From an uncultured Porphyromonas sp. (GTDB lineage: Bacteria; Bacteroidota; Bacteroidia; Bacteroidales; Porphyromonadaceae): 64,000 nucleotides of DNA. The translations under genes and the position numbers were made by a program. Positions 33,304 to 45,400 of this stretch are shown one piece after another (within the stretch, counting starts at the first letter, position 1; each line of letters begins with the position of its first letter). Under the pieces are notes generated by a model that saw nothing but the letters and a program-made list of their open reading frames with translations, was not told the origin of the DNA and made no database searches. Location: assembly GCF_900541275.1 (NCBI RefSeq), contig NZ_UQJH01000007.1:3053-67052 (forward strand), given 5' to 3'.

Positions 33304-34224
33304 TCAGTCTCGGAAGGCGGGATCCCCCTTGACGGAGCTGTACTCGGACTTAAGGGCGGCGAGGGTCTTCTCCGACACCGGCACGAGGGGCAGTCGGAGG
33401 ACGTTGGGTGCCAGCCCCATCAGGCTGAGGAGCGCCTTGGCTCCGGAGGGGTTGCCGTCCACGAAGAGGAGGCGGAAGGTCTCCTTGAGCAGCCGGTGGG
33501 TGTGGAGTGCCTCCTTATCCTTCCCCTCAGCGAGCAGGTGAACCATCTCGGCAAAGGTGGCGGGGTAGGCGTTGCCGATCACGGAGATCACGCCGTCGAT
33601 GCCCATGGTCATCAGGGGATAGGTGATGGTGTCGTCACCCGAGAGGACGAAGAAGTCCTCCGGTGCGCGATGCCGGACGAGATCGATCTGCCCGACGATG
33701 CCGCTCGCCTCCTTGATGCCGATGATGGCGGGGCAGTCGTTGGCTAGGCGGATAGTGGTCTCGGGGAGCATATTCACCCCGGTGCGCGAGGGGACGTTGT
33801 AGATGATGATCGGGATGGGCGATACCTCGGCGATGGTGCGGAAGTGGCGGTAGAGCCCCTCCTGGGAGGGCTTATTGTAGAAGGGGCAGACCACCAGGGC
33901 GGCATCGATGCCGGTGAGGTCCATCGTGGTGAGGCGGGTGATCACCTTGAGGGTGCTATTGGAGGAGACGCCGACGACGAGCGGCAGGCGGTCCTGATTG
34001 ACCTCCACGAAGGTGCGGATGACCCGGTCCTGCTCCTCCTCCGTGAGCGTGGGGGTCTCAGCGGAGGTGCCGAGGGCGACGAGGAAGTCCGCCTTACCCT
34101 CTATCTGGCGGCGGATCAGCAGGCGGAGGCGGTCGTAGTCGACGCTCTTGGTCTCGTCATCGGTGAAGGGCGTCACCATCGCCGTCCCGAGTCCGCGGAG
34201 GTATAGGATCCTTTTGGTAAGCAT
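33304..34224 (-). CDS. dapA: 4-hydroxy-tetrahydrodipicolinate synthase
   Basis: This is a 306-residue TIM-barrel protein. The catalytic Tyr is in IIYNVPSRTGVNM and the Schiff-base Lys in IIGIKEASG; the GTSAETPTLTEEE segment binds pyruvate. It makes the first committed intermediate of lysine and diaminopimelate synthesis. The start MLTKRILYLRGLGTAM is about five residues longer than the usual family start, which is tolerable. No other methionine is better placed. Confidence 0.94.
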   Translation of the reverse strand: MLTKRILYLRGLGTAMVTPFTDDETKSVDYDRLRLLIRRQIEGKADFLVALGTSAETPTLTEEEQDRVIRTFVEVNQDRLPLVVGVSSNSTLKVITRLTTMDLTGIDAALVVCPFYNKPSQEGLYRHFRTIAEVSPIPIIIYNVPSRTGVNMLPETTIRLANDCPAIIGIKEASGIVGQIDLVRHRAPEDFFVLSGDDTITYPLMTMGIDGVISVIGNAYPATFAEMVHLLAEGKDKEALHTHRLLKETFRLLFVDGNPSGAKALLSLMGLAPNVLRLPLVPVSEKTLAALKSEYSSVKGDPAFRD

Positions 34225-34561
34225 AGCTATCGTACTCTAATGGATTTCTTTGAGACAAATGTAAGAGAAATATTCCTCTTCGTGGCGCCACGTCTCCTGA
34301 GCTGACGGGGAGCGAAAGAGGTGAATCGGTGCTTTCTTAATCAAGATTGGTCGTAAGCATTGGTGATCTCGTCGGCGACCACTGGACGGACACTAAGCGT
34401 CCAGACTCATAGTACGAGGGTTTCCTGTAGGCTGTAGGGAGGCAGATGATCAACAACATAGCGTCTGAGTCCTTTGCAGACAGCCTATCCTTGCTTAGGA
34501 GCGAATGGTGAAAACAAATCGTACCTGGGCTGTGGGCTTGCTCGATGTAGCCGTCGCAGCC
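34225..34561. other. Gene-free gap between dapA and the helicase operon
   Basis: A 337-base stretch without a recognisable gene. It contains a small hairpin (GGACG-gacactaag-CGTCC at about 34382) and a roughly 40-codon minus-strand frame (MLLIICLPTAYRKPSYYESG…) that I do not recognise and do not call. It holds the dapA promoter region on its left side and the end of the helicase operon on its right. Confidence 0.4.
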
Positions 34562-36454
34562 TCACTCCTTGAGATATAGTCTCGAGGGAACCTCCGAGAG
34601 TGGGTAGCGGAGGCTGTCGGTGGTGTAGATGATATACAGCTGCTCCATGGTGCGTGTCATAGCCACGTAGAGTGTCCTCCGTCTGCCATCGTCAGCGGCA
34701 CCCTCGTACTCGGGTAGGATGACGACGTCAAACTGTAGACCCTTAGAGCTATGGTAGGTCATCACCATAGGGTCTGGCGACATGAAGTCGAGCTCATATA
34801 TCTCATCGCTCTCCCCACCGGTCTTGCACTTAATCCTGACGGATAGACCTCGTTGCTTAAGCTCCTCCCCGATCGTCTGTACCTCACTATTATTGGAGAG
34901 AAGTATGGCGATCTTCTTGCCCTTATTCTCCTCGATGATCTGGGCGATAAGGTTGATCTCCTTCTCAAGGCTGTCGGAGTGAATGATATGCGGAAGGTGG
35001 TCGGTCGTATTCTTGTATACCTTATCCTTGTATGGTGGTACATCAACGCCCACATAATCCTCTGTGATCTTAGCGACATTACGGGGGAGGCGGTAGTTAT
35101 TGTACAGCCTCAGTGGCTTTAGCCCGGTAAGCTCAGATATCTCCTCGATCGACATTGTAGGCTGATCGAAGTGCTTATAGATGGACTGGGCAGAGTCCCC
35201 GAAGAAGTAGTAGGCCGTCTTAGCAGCATCCATAAACCTCTTGACCTGGTCCCTATTGAAGTCCTGGATCTCGTCTACGATGATATAATCGGCCTTGGGA
35301 CATCCCATAACCTCCCACTTGGCTGCAGTGTAAAACTGGTAATTGGCACTTCGCTTCCCGAGCTTCATGAAGCTATTCAGCGACTTCGTCAGCGTGAGGA
35401 GTATCACATCTCCACCCTCCTCAGCGATCTTCTGAGCCTTGTGCATAGCGATGACAGACTTCCCGCTTCCTGCGCATCCTGTGATGAGCATAGACTGGTC
35501 CTTGCTGAGCTCGATCAGATCCATCTGATCATCGTCCTCCTCAACGGCCTCGTCTCCCGGATCCCATATGGACGTGTGGACACTTGACTCCTCGGACCGG
35601 ACGGGCCGGGAGGATTGCTGACCTGCTGTGTGCCTCTCCTGAGAGACCTCCTCTATATGATGGGCTCTCTCCCTCTCCTCGGCTAATTGCTTTTCCAGCT
35701 TCTCGATCGTCTGTGATAGAGACTCGATCAATTGGAGCTTACTCTTGACAATAGAGCTACTCTCCTCCGACTCCTTCGTAGCCTGCTTTTTTAGACTCTC
35801 CAGCTCTTCTCGTGTCTTGGATATGTCCTGCTGTGCTTTATCTAGCTCCTTACGGGTCTTGTCGTGTGCTTCCTCTGCTTCCTTGAGCTTCTCTGACGAG
35901 GCCAGGTCGAGCTTTTTGAGTGTGCTAAGGAAGCCGATCGTCTCAGCTGAAATGAGCTTTTGCTCCTTGAGGAACTTAAACTCCCGTACAAGGAAGGAAG
36001 CACAGTCCAGTGCCACGACAAAAATATCATCGGTACGACTCCCGGAGTGGCTCCCGATCTCGCTGGCATTATTGTAGAGACGGACTAGAGTGGCAGTAGC
36101 GCTCTCCAGCTCTGTCTGAAAGTGCTTATTGTCTCTCTGGATCCGCGTAGAATTCCTGAGGGTCAAGACCTTCTCAATGGGCCATATCAGGCCACTCCCT
36201 TTGAGTTCCTTGCCATTGTTTTGATTAGTCCAGTAGACCTCCTTGGTTTTATTATTCAGGATCAGTTTTTTTCGACCGGAGATTATATCCTCTGCGAGCC
36301 GCTCGTCAAGGCAGTCGTATAGTATCAGCTTTGCTAAGTCCTCGATAGCAGGTCTGATGTCTCTGAAGAAAAAGACATAGTCCCCCTTATTGTATTCCTC
36401 AGAGGCTCTATCGAAATTTTGCTTGAGATCTTCCTTGATGAGATTCATAACCAT
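34562..36454 (-). CDS. SF1 (UvrD-like) helicase with helical N-terminal domain and coiled coil
   Basis: This is about 630 residues; positions below count from a possible start at 36481. The N-terminal about 15-185 is an all-helical domain with FRDIRPAIEDLAKLIL and ASEIGSHSGSRTDD, which resembles DUF4145/HEPN-type bundles. A coiled coil covers about 193-285. The helicase core has Walker A GCAGSGKS (335-342), Walker B IIVDEIQDF (401-408), VMTYHSSKGLQFDVVILPE and LYVAMTRTMEQLYI, all UvrD-type motifs. The starts at 36454 or 36448 avoid a 20-base overlap with the giant gene upstream; either way the two are co-transcribed. The substrate is unknown. In context it is the third component of an unusual RNA/DNA-processing operon. 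Confidence 0.8.
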   Translation of the reverse strand: MVMNLIKEDLKQNFDRASEEYNKGDYVFFFRDIRPAIEDLAKLILYDCLDERLAEDIISGRKKLILNNKTKEVYWTNQNNGKELKGSGLIWPIEKVLTLRNSTRIQRDNKHFQTELESATATLVRLYNNASEIGSHSGSRTDDIFVVALDCASFLVREFKFLKEQKLISAETIGFLSTLKKLDLASSEKLKEAEEAHDKTRKELDKAQQDISKTREELESLKKQATKESEESSSIVKSKLQLIESLSQTIEKLEKQLAEERERAHHIEEVSQERHTAGQQSSRPVRSEESSVHTSIWDPGDEAVEEDDDQMDLIELSKDQSMLITGCAGSGKSVIAMHKAQKIAEEGGDVILLTLTKSLNSFMKLGKRSANYQFYTAAKWEVMGCPKADYIIVDEIQDFNRDQVKRFMDAAKTAYYFFGDSAQSIYKHFDQPTMSIEEISELTGLKPLRLYNNYRLPRNVAKITEDYVGVDVPPYKDKVYKNTTDHLPHIIHSDSLEKEINLIAQIIEENKGKKIAILLSNNSEVQTIGEELKQRGLSVRIKCKTGGESDEIYELDFMSPDPMVMTYHSSKGLQFDVVILPEYEGAADDGRRRTLYVAMTRTMEQLYIIYTTDSLRYPLSEVPSRLYLKE

Positions 36455-36461
36455 CTGAATA

Positions 36462-39400
36462 TTAGTCAGGGGTGCCGACACCGCTTATAAGTACGACATA
36501 TATATAGCCGTTCTGGATAGCCTCACTACCCCAGTTTTCTTTGTATTCGTCTTTTGTCTCCTCGTAGGTCCAGGCTACGATGTCGCTGACAAAGAAGCCA
36601 CCCAATTGAGACACACTGTTGTTGGCTGCATTAATTGCTATCCTGCTTGGGGTCTGACTCCTAGATGTTAGGATGCCGATCGGTGGCGTGATAGAGTCTT
36701 GGTAGATCTTATAATTGCCCCGGTTGTCCCTTATCAGCTTCACTGCTGCACCTCTCTTGACCTTTGTACGGATTAACTCCCGGGCGCCTCTGTACTCTTT
36801 GCCGGCACTGTACGAGAGGTTGTAGTTGCCGAGCTTAGGGTCGGACTCCATATAGAGTATTTGCTGCGGGTCTTGAGACCTATAGATCTCCTCGCCTCTC
36901 TCTACGGCTCGCTCTCTCGGGCCCTTAGATACATACAGGTATTTCTTGGCTCTTGTGTATGCCACATAGAGTAGCTTCTGCTCCTCCTGTATGTCCGCCA
37001 AGTCATCTGCTGAGAGATACTCACCATCAAGGTAGTCGCAACGGTGTGGGATGATTGGGAGACCGACCGAGGAGGGAGTGATGAAGACGGCATCAAACTC
37101 GAGACCCTTCACCTTATGCATCGTAGTAAGGATGACCTCGAGGCGGTCGTCCTTGATCAGTCGCTGATCTTTATAGTCCTCATAGATCTTGAATACTCCC
37201 CCATCATCCTGTGAGGAGATATCCCTGATGTAGTCGGCCATATCCTGCCAGGTGTGAGGACTCTCGCTGGCACGGATGGAGTCCAGGTAGCTAAGCGATA
37301 GCGTGTAAGCTATGTCGATATAGAACTCATCCCATGTGGGATAGCTCCTCCTCAGATCCTCGACAATGTCCCTCAGCTCTGTGGCCGTCTTATCTCCCTC
37401 GATCTCGCATAGCTTGCCGGATGAGGACTCAAGTAAGTGGATGAGGTGATAGATCTCCCTTGCTCTCCAGAGCTCACATACGCTCGTCCCTTGTATCCTC
37501 AGTCGTACGTCATCGGGAAGCTTCTCCTTCTCTCGGAGTTGGGCATAGCATCTGTAGACTTCGCTATTTGTCCTGAAGAATACAGCAATGGTGTGTATGG
37601 CATTACGACTGTCTTGTTGGGACGCCCCGGTCTTACGGATCTTATCTATGTACTCTAGCAGGTCACGGGTCCACTCTTGACTATTGTCAGAGTCACAGTC
37701 ACTGATATGTACATAGCTCTCCGTAGGCTCGTGCTCCATGATGACATCAGCTGCCTTGGGTAGCTGACATCCGTCAGGGAGGAAGGTCTTAGCGGCGTCG
37801 AGGATCTTCTGATAGGACCTATAGTTGGTGAACATAGTCATCTCCACCGGGTGGATGGCCTCTCTCAACTGGGCGTAGTAAGGCTTTGGGTCTACGCAAC
37901 GGGCATACTCTTCAGGACTAAGTTGCTTGCGCTCGCCACTACTGTCCCTTGGGATCCGGTCAAAGCCATAAATACTCTGGTTGATGTCACCGATGGTGAA
38001 GAACGACGCCTTAGGATAGATGTCGTGAAGCATCAGTAGGCAATCCAGCCTCACCTGGGTAATGTCCTGAAACTCATCTACCAGTATGTGAGTGATCTCA
38101 GGGTAGCGCAGGATAAATGCTCTCTTATTGTTGCTTAGGTAGTCGTAAAAGGAGTATTCCCAGAGCTCCGGCTTAGTCTTGTCAAGTGATTTCCCGAGAC
38201 ATTTCTTAGCTAAGCCGTGAAACGTGTGTACATTGATCCTATTCGCCGTCCGGCTCATCCCGAGCCTTGTGAAGAGGTGGTTGAGCCGATTCCTCAGCTC
38301 CGTGACGACAGCTCTATTGTATGCCAGTACGAGTATCTTATTAGGACTGACGTGCTCAGTGTAGATAAGCCTAGCACATCGGAGAGTAAGGACATGAGTC
38401 TTCCCAGACCCCGGTCCGGCAAGCACATTGACATTGGCATCCCTGGGCTGATTGTAGATCGCCAGCTGTGCTGGATTTGACTCAAGCTTGCGCTCCTCAT
38501 CCCTTAGCGCTTCCTCGGTGAGCTGTTGCATAATGCCGGAGTCCTCCGGGGCACTCTCACCGGCTAGAGTAAAGTACTCATCGGTATTCCTACACCCGAA
38601 ATACCTCTTGATGAAGCTCTCTTGTCGATCAGGTGCAAGGGCGGAATATATCTGCATACAAGCGAGACGAAGAATCTTTACCCTATTCACCTCCTCAAAT
38701 TCCCTACGCAGCTCGTAGAGTGGAGAGGACTTGTCCTCAAGTGGCTCCTCGAGGGAGTCCTTGCTCTTCTCTGTCGTATAGCACTCTATGCACGATGGGA
38801 GCAGGCCGGAGTGATTGATATAGCGAAGCATCGAGAGGGTCTGGAGAATAGTGCTGAAGTAAATATATCTCGACTGCAGCTTCATACCTCTGGTAAGCTT
38901 CACGGCATCAGAAGCCCACTCTATCATGTCGTTTGTCCGGTCGTTGGTCACGATTGATTCAAGGAAGCTGGTGCAGTCTCTCCTGAGCAAGGGCAAGAAT
39001 TTCTCCCATTGCTTGTCATGTACCGTGATGTAGTAGATGGCTTGTTTCCTCCTGTACTTGATGTGAAGACTTACCCCGGGGACAAACTTGAGTAACTTGA
39101 GCATATCAGTACCGGTACGGGTGGTGATATCCTCTGTGTAGGTCTCCAGTTTCGTGACTGCTCCACTGAGGTGGGCCTCATGCTCCGAATTTCTCCATAT
39201 CATGTAGTCGACCTCTTTCTTCTTGCTATCCAGGGCTTTCACGGATATTCTGGAGAGGTCAATCCCATCCAAGAGGTGGCCTGCCAAGTCTCTTCGTGCC
39301 TCATCGTCCAGCACGATCTCTTTATTGACTCGACAGCTGCTGAGGAAGTCGTGAAGTCCCTTCAGTATTATCTGGAGGGTCAGGGGTGCCGTTTTTCTCT

Positions 39401-42400
39401 CTAAAAGGAAGTACCTCGTCTCGTAATAGCGGTAAGGAGCGAGCGAGCAGTGGAGGGTGTTATTGATCAAGAGAAGTTCTTTCTCTACCGCCTCAATAAG
39501 GATATCCATCAACTCGTACCTTGCAAGGTGAAACTCATTTTGGATATCACGAAGGCATATGATATTACTCCCGGTAGGATCAGTACATGACTTGCTGATG
39601 TAATTGAGCACTTCCTCGTGATCACAGCCTGCTAATGACTTCCCTGAGAAAGAGATGGTTAGGTAGCCGGCGCCTAGATACTCTGTCTTGAGGTGGCCTA
39701 TGTGGTCAAGCCAGTAAAGAGCTATGCGAGTAGATGTGATGTCCTTGGAGACCCCTGACTCTTTTTGCCAGACATTGAAGGGCACAAGGACAGGCTGGGA
39801 CTCTGTTTCCTTGAGGGTCTGGAATTTCTCAATAAAGGCAATCACTGCCTCCTTGCAGGATACGATATCGGACCAGCTGAGCATATTGCTGATCAGCAGC
39901 TCCTTGAGGACCCTGAAGTCCTCGTCAGAGTTGATGCAGAGTGCAGGTATCTGCCCCTCCGGCCCAAATACGTCCTCAAACATCTTCCTACTGCGTCCCA
40001 CGCGACCCACCTCCTGTAGGTAGTCCTCTATATAGGAGGGAGGGCTGAAGTGGACGAGATAGTGTATGTTGGGTATGTCCATCCCCATGCCAAAGGCTTT
40101 CGTGGCCGCTAGGATGTAGATGTCTTTTCCACTCCCTTCATCCCGACTATCTGCAGAGCTCTTGAAGGCTTTGTACTTGTCACTCCGTTGCTGGCTGTCG
40201 AGTCCGGCATGGAAGTAATCGATGTGATCAGCGCACTGTCTCAATATAGGATCTGCATCCGAGGCTTTACATAGCTCACTGAGCATATCAGTAACCTCCT
40301 CGCACTCGCGACGCCTGCGACAGAAGATCAGCATACGGCTTTTTTGGAAGTCGATCTTATTTGCCTTAATGTAGTCGACAATGGCCGCCACTCGGTCATC
40401 CATAGTGTGTCCTTGTGTGCCAGCGCTTGCACTGAGGCCTGATAACGCAAAGGATATGTCTATGTGGTCCCGGACAGGATTGGCACTCTCACCGAGACGC
40501 TTGATATCGGGTAGGAACTCTCTTATCTCGCTCTCGACCTGAGCTGTGATGGTGGCAGAGAAGAGTGAGAAGGTGAAGTCATTGTACCTCCGCTTCAGCT
40601 CGATGCAGCGCTGCAGAGCATACTGATAGTCCGGCCTAAACTCTTGGCCCCACTGAGTAATACAGTGAGCCTCGTCAAAGATCACATACTCCAGACCTCC
40701 ATCCCTATTAATACGCGTCTCGAGGGCAGACATAAATCGCTTGACCCTGAATCGCTCCGGTGTGATATAGAGAAGTGCAAGCTCTCCGCTCACTATTCGT
40801 CTGTAGATGTAGTCTACATCAAATGGCTCCCTGGATCCACTTAGGTAGTCGACATTGGTCCCAAATCCTTTCTCGAAGAGCTCCTCTACCTGATCCTGCA
40901 TAAGAGCGAGCAGAGGTGAGATGACAATACTCAGTCTGTGCCGGTGGATGGCATGGTAGATCGCCGGTGCTTGGAAGAGTACAGATTTACCTCCGCCTGT
41001 GGGTAGAGTGACGAGGTAGTCCCCCGACGGCTCTATGATCTCCTTGAGTATTGGCTTCTGATAGTCATACCAGTCAAAGGGCTCGCTGTCGGAGTTGGTG
41101 CCAAGGAAGGGCCTTCTAAGCATCTCCATAACCTCCTCTGTGGAGTGAGAGCTCTCCTCTTGGTGCCCATCTGCGAAGTATTGTCCTGCCTGTGCAAGTG
41201 CGGTCTCATACCTCGAGTTATTTTCCCAGAGGGCGTACTCCTCCAGCTTTGCGAGGCTGGCATCAAGTGGAGTCGGGTAGTCCTCCAAGTGGGGATCGAT
41301 CACGTAGAGCCGTGTATCGGGATTATTAGCCACCATCAGGGAGTAGTAGTGCCGTATGATCGGCCACGATGCGGCCATACACTGACGCGCGGTGGACTTA
41401 GTGACCGTGTCCTCGTCCTCCCTCCTTTGAGTAGACCTCTGATCGTCGCCATCGAATGGGAGGGTGTCCCACATAATCATATGGCGCTCGATATCTAAGT
41501 CGTCCCATACATAGCATAGAGCCTCATCTGTACGATAGGTACCGATCTCTCTCAGGAAGTCTTCCTTATCTATCAGGACCAGCCCTCGACTCGGATCACG
41601 TATGAGGTCTATCTGCTGCAGCCCCTCCCCCTCGCGAGGTACGTCGTAGCCTAATTGTGTGGCATAGTCTATGAGTGACTCTCTCTCCTCCCTCATACGG
41701 AGTATGTAGACGAGCACAACTCCTCGATTTCTTTCCTTTATCTCACTCAGAAGAGCAAATTGAGCGACCCAGTAGGCACTTCGGAAGACAGAGAAGGAGC
41801 TGACACGCTTTTCTTTGCCACTAAAGTCCTCAGTAACGGGATCTGATAGCCGAGCAATGACAATGGGTTGCTCCGTATTGCCGACGCTCGCAAGCTCCCA
41901 CGGATATACCGCAGGGTCAGCATTAAAGTTGGTTAAGAATTTCCTCCTGAGTGTCTGATACTGATAGTTTCGGAAGATCGAGATCTTCCCGGAGAGACTT
42001 TTCTCGGCCCAAGTGTTGGCCGTCAGTGGTTCGTCCGATATACCCAGACCTGCTCTCTCCTCCTTGTCAAGGAGGGCAATATTGGATGCCGCCATCGAGA
42101 AAGGTAGTCGGGAGTGGAGATCGATGAGCTCCTCAGAGGTGTACTCTTTGTCGATTTTTTGCACGAATGACCGATCGTGAATCTCTGTCCCAATCGCATA
42201 GATATGCGTGTAATCTCTCTGATATAGTGTCTGGTCGACAAAGCCGGAAGTCTCGATGCAGTCGATGTGGCTCGGTCTCACGTAGAGGAAGGGTATAAGT
42301 CTCTCATCGGAGAGGTAGACGCTGATATCGCCACTTCCTTGAGTGCGCAAGTACAGAGCTATATTGGCGACGATAGGTGTCCTGGATACTTCACAGAAGC

Positions 42401-45400
42401 GCTTAAGGATAGTCCTGGTAAGGACATCGAGTCCTCCGCTCGACTCAATCCTCTCCCTGTCGACGGATTGGTAGCTGATGCTGTCCTCCTCCGTCTCCGT
42501 CGGAAATGATAGCGGCATAAGTAGCGCAAGCCTTGGCCATATGCTCTTCGGAGCGATGATCAGAGTCCTCTCCGAGTCCGGTGTCTCGGCAATCTCCCTA
42601 AGTCTTTCCTCAAGAGAGGCATCAATGGGCTTGAGCTGTCGGAAGAAAGGCTCCCCCTTCTCTTCCGTCTCTGAAAAGTACTGCGCGAAGACCGGCGTCT
42701 GCAGGGTCCGGAGGATGTCACTCAATTCTTTTGGAAGGAATGCTGCCAGCTCTTCACACAGGTTGGGCTCCAGTGATAGTCGATACAGCTGGTTCCAGAA
42801 GAGCCTATTGACCAGCTTCGTCTTTTCTTGGATACTCTCAGGCTCGGTCAAGTGGTAGGAGTAGCGGCAGGGATTAAGGAGGATCTCGATCTCCATAGTG
42901 TCCCAAATGTGGGACTCGGTCTTGATCCCCTTACTCTCAAGCAGCGACATAGTGTGGCGCTTAATGTCGTGACCGACGACAATGGGGTATCGCTTGAGAC
43001 TCCGCTCTAAGGACCTCAGCTGGTCTTGAGAGTCGTAGTACCTGACATTATCTTCCTTGATAAACGCAAATTCCTCCACTTGATCACCCTTTGCCCTTAA
43101 GTCAAAGGCCATATAGGGGATCTCCGCTTTGAGTAGGTCCCACTTCTCTCCCACATAGTGATGGAAGAGCGGCGTATCCCGGAAGTATGTACCGACGATC
43201 TCTAGCCCCAGCTCATCATCAATAGTCTGTAAGTACTGGTACCGATGGTCCTCGTCGTAGGTGTGGAGTACCATACTGATCTTCTCAGCACCCATCGTCG
43301 CAAAGAAGGCTCTACGAGACTCCTCGTCTAAGTCAGGAGCAGTGGCAAAGGATAGAGCGAGGTCATCTATACTTAGCTTCCTCATCTTCTCCAGCGTCTC
43401 CCTATCCCTGATCAAATCCTGCAGGAGCCCTTTGTCCTCATAACCTGTGGATAGGTAAAGGAGTAGACCCTTGGAGGAGTGTGGGTGATTCCTGATATAG
43501 GTCAGGAAGTGACTTAAGTCGTCGCCCTCATCTGTGTAGTGTGACAAAAGTATCCGAGGATCATGACCGTAGTCAGCAAAACCATTGAGATGGTGGATTA
43601 TTTCTGTCTCCTCGAGCCACTTGGTATCTTTGGTGGCCTTGTAGAGCAACAGCCGAAGGTGTACTGATGGATATGTCTCGTCGACTCTCTCACAGTAGAG
43701 GCTGAGCAAGTCGGTGCTTACCCGAGAGAGAAACCCGACGATCGCCTCCTCATCTTTGCTTTTGATCTGTCCAAATACAGTGCGTAGGGATGACCTGGCA
43801 GTCTCGATGTCGACTACTGCCCCGATCCTATTAATAGTAGCAGCATCAAGCGTCTCGACGGCATCTCTGAATAACGGAGCCACCAATCCCTGTACCTGGT
43901 CGTACACCTTCTGCTCCCCCTTGATCCTGTCCACTAAGGCGGTCCCGCCGGTGAGGCAAAGGGTGTATATCAGTAAGCTAGGGAGGGCTCCTTCACTCCC
44001 GGCGATATATCGTGCGATGGCTGGTTTGTCCTTCTTGCGTATCTTCTCCTTCCAAAGAGAGTGGAGCGCCTCATACGATGCTTGTGACTGCTGGCTGAGC
44101 TGCTCGACAATAGACTCATCCATAAGCCACACATTGTCCTTGGTCAGCGCGTAGAGAGCCCATCGGAGTGTAGGCGAGGGGGATACCTCCTCAGGAGTCG
44201 ATGTATAGTGGGAGAGTGTATCGGGGGATAGCTTCCGGAGGAAGTCAAGCACACTTGACTCCGTCTGCCCTTCCGTCCCCAGCACGGCAGAGATCTGTTC
44301 ATTGACAAGGTCATTGTCAGTGACGACATCGAGGGTGTCGACTAAGGAGCTATTCAGCTCCCTTAGAGCCATCTGCAGGATCTCTTTCTTGTATGATTGT
44401 AGCTCTGTAGTCTCAGGCGATAGTGCTATGGTTGTCCCGAGATCCCTGTCACCGGTAAGTGTGTAGATCACCAGCCTCAGCTCATCGCTTGCCGAGTCGG
44501 AGCTTGCTATGTACTTGGCATAGCTCAGTGCTTGGTCTCGATCTAATCGGGATAAGAGACCTCGCAGCAATGGGGCTATCTCCCCGTAGCTGGCTGACCT
44601 CTTGCATAGGTACTCGATGAATGCGTCATCCTTTATAGCCTCGATATCACCAGTCGACTGGAAGAGAAGGGGAGCCAAGCTGGGGATTTCTGGAAGTAGT
44701 CTCACAACTTCCCTGTAGACCTCCGGGAAAGCCTTCTCAAGATGATTGACAAAGTGTGTGCACTGCTCGTCGAGCTCTTGATCTCTGCTCAGTCGATCAA
44801 TGACTGCCCCTGCAGTCGATGCCGGGTCGTGTACCGGAAGTTCCCGGGAGAACATCTTGATGTCATAGTCCTCGATCGACTGGATGAGAGTAAGGCGACT
44901 AATCTCTCGCAGCTTATCCCTAAGTGCAGGGTCGATATTCTCATCTATAGATTTCTCGAGAGGAGTAGATATCGATGCCGTGCCTAAGCCGTGAGCATCC
45001 AATAGCTTGATGATCTTTTTGCTTCGATCCTCATCAGGCAGTCCCTCAAGCTCTTGGATGAGATCCTTTAGCACAATTGTCTGACCCTCTACCGTCTGGG
45101 AAAAGAGTCGCCAGATGTCCCTTTGGATATCAATGTCGTAGTTCTTGTTCTCGACTGAGCCGCGTATATGGCTATACTCATCGACGTACTGCTTGACAGC
45201 GCGGTAGTCTTCGTTGCTAATTTCGAGCTTTCGCCCATTCAGTGCCTTCGTTCCCTTCTTGCCCCTTTCGTTAATCTCAAAGGTGACATACTCTCCTTTC
45301 CTGAGCTTATTCCCATCGAAGTCAGAGGAGTGGATGAATATCTCACTTGGCTCTTGTTTCTCTGTCGGGGTGAGATTACCGCTTTTTGCCCTTCTGTGCC

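Noticed and set aside
34225..34561. tRNA or small RNA gene in the gap before the helicase operon
   Set aside because: No cloverleaf or CCA-ending acceptor could be built by eye, and only a minor hairpin is present.
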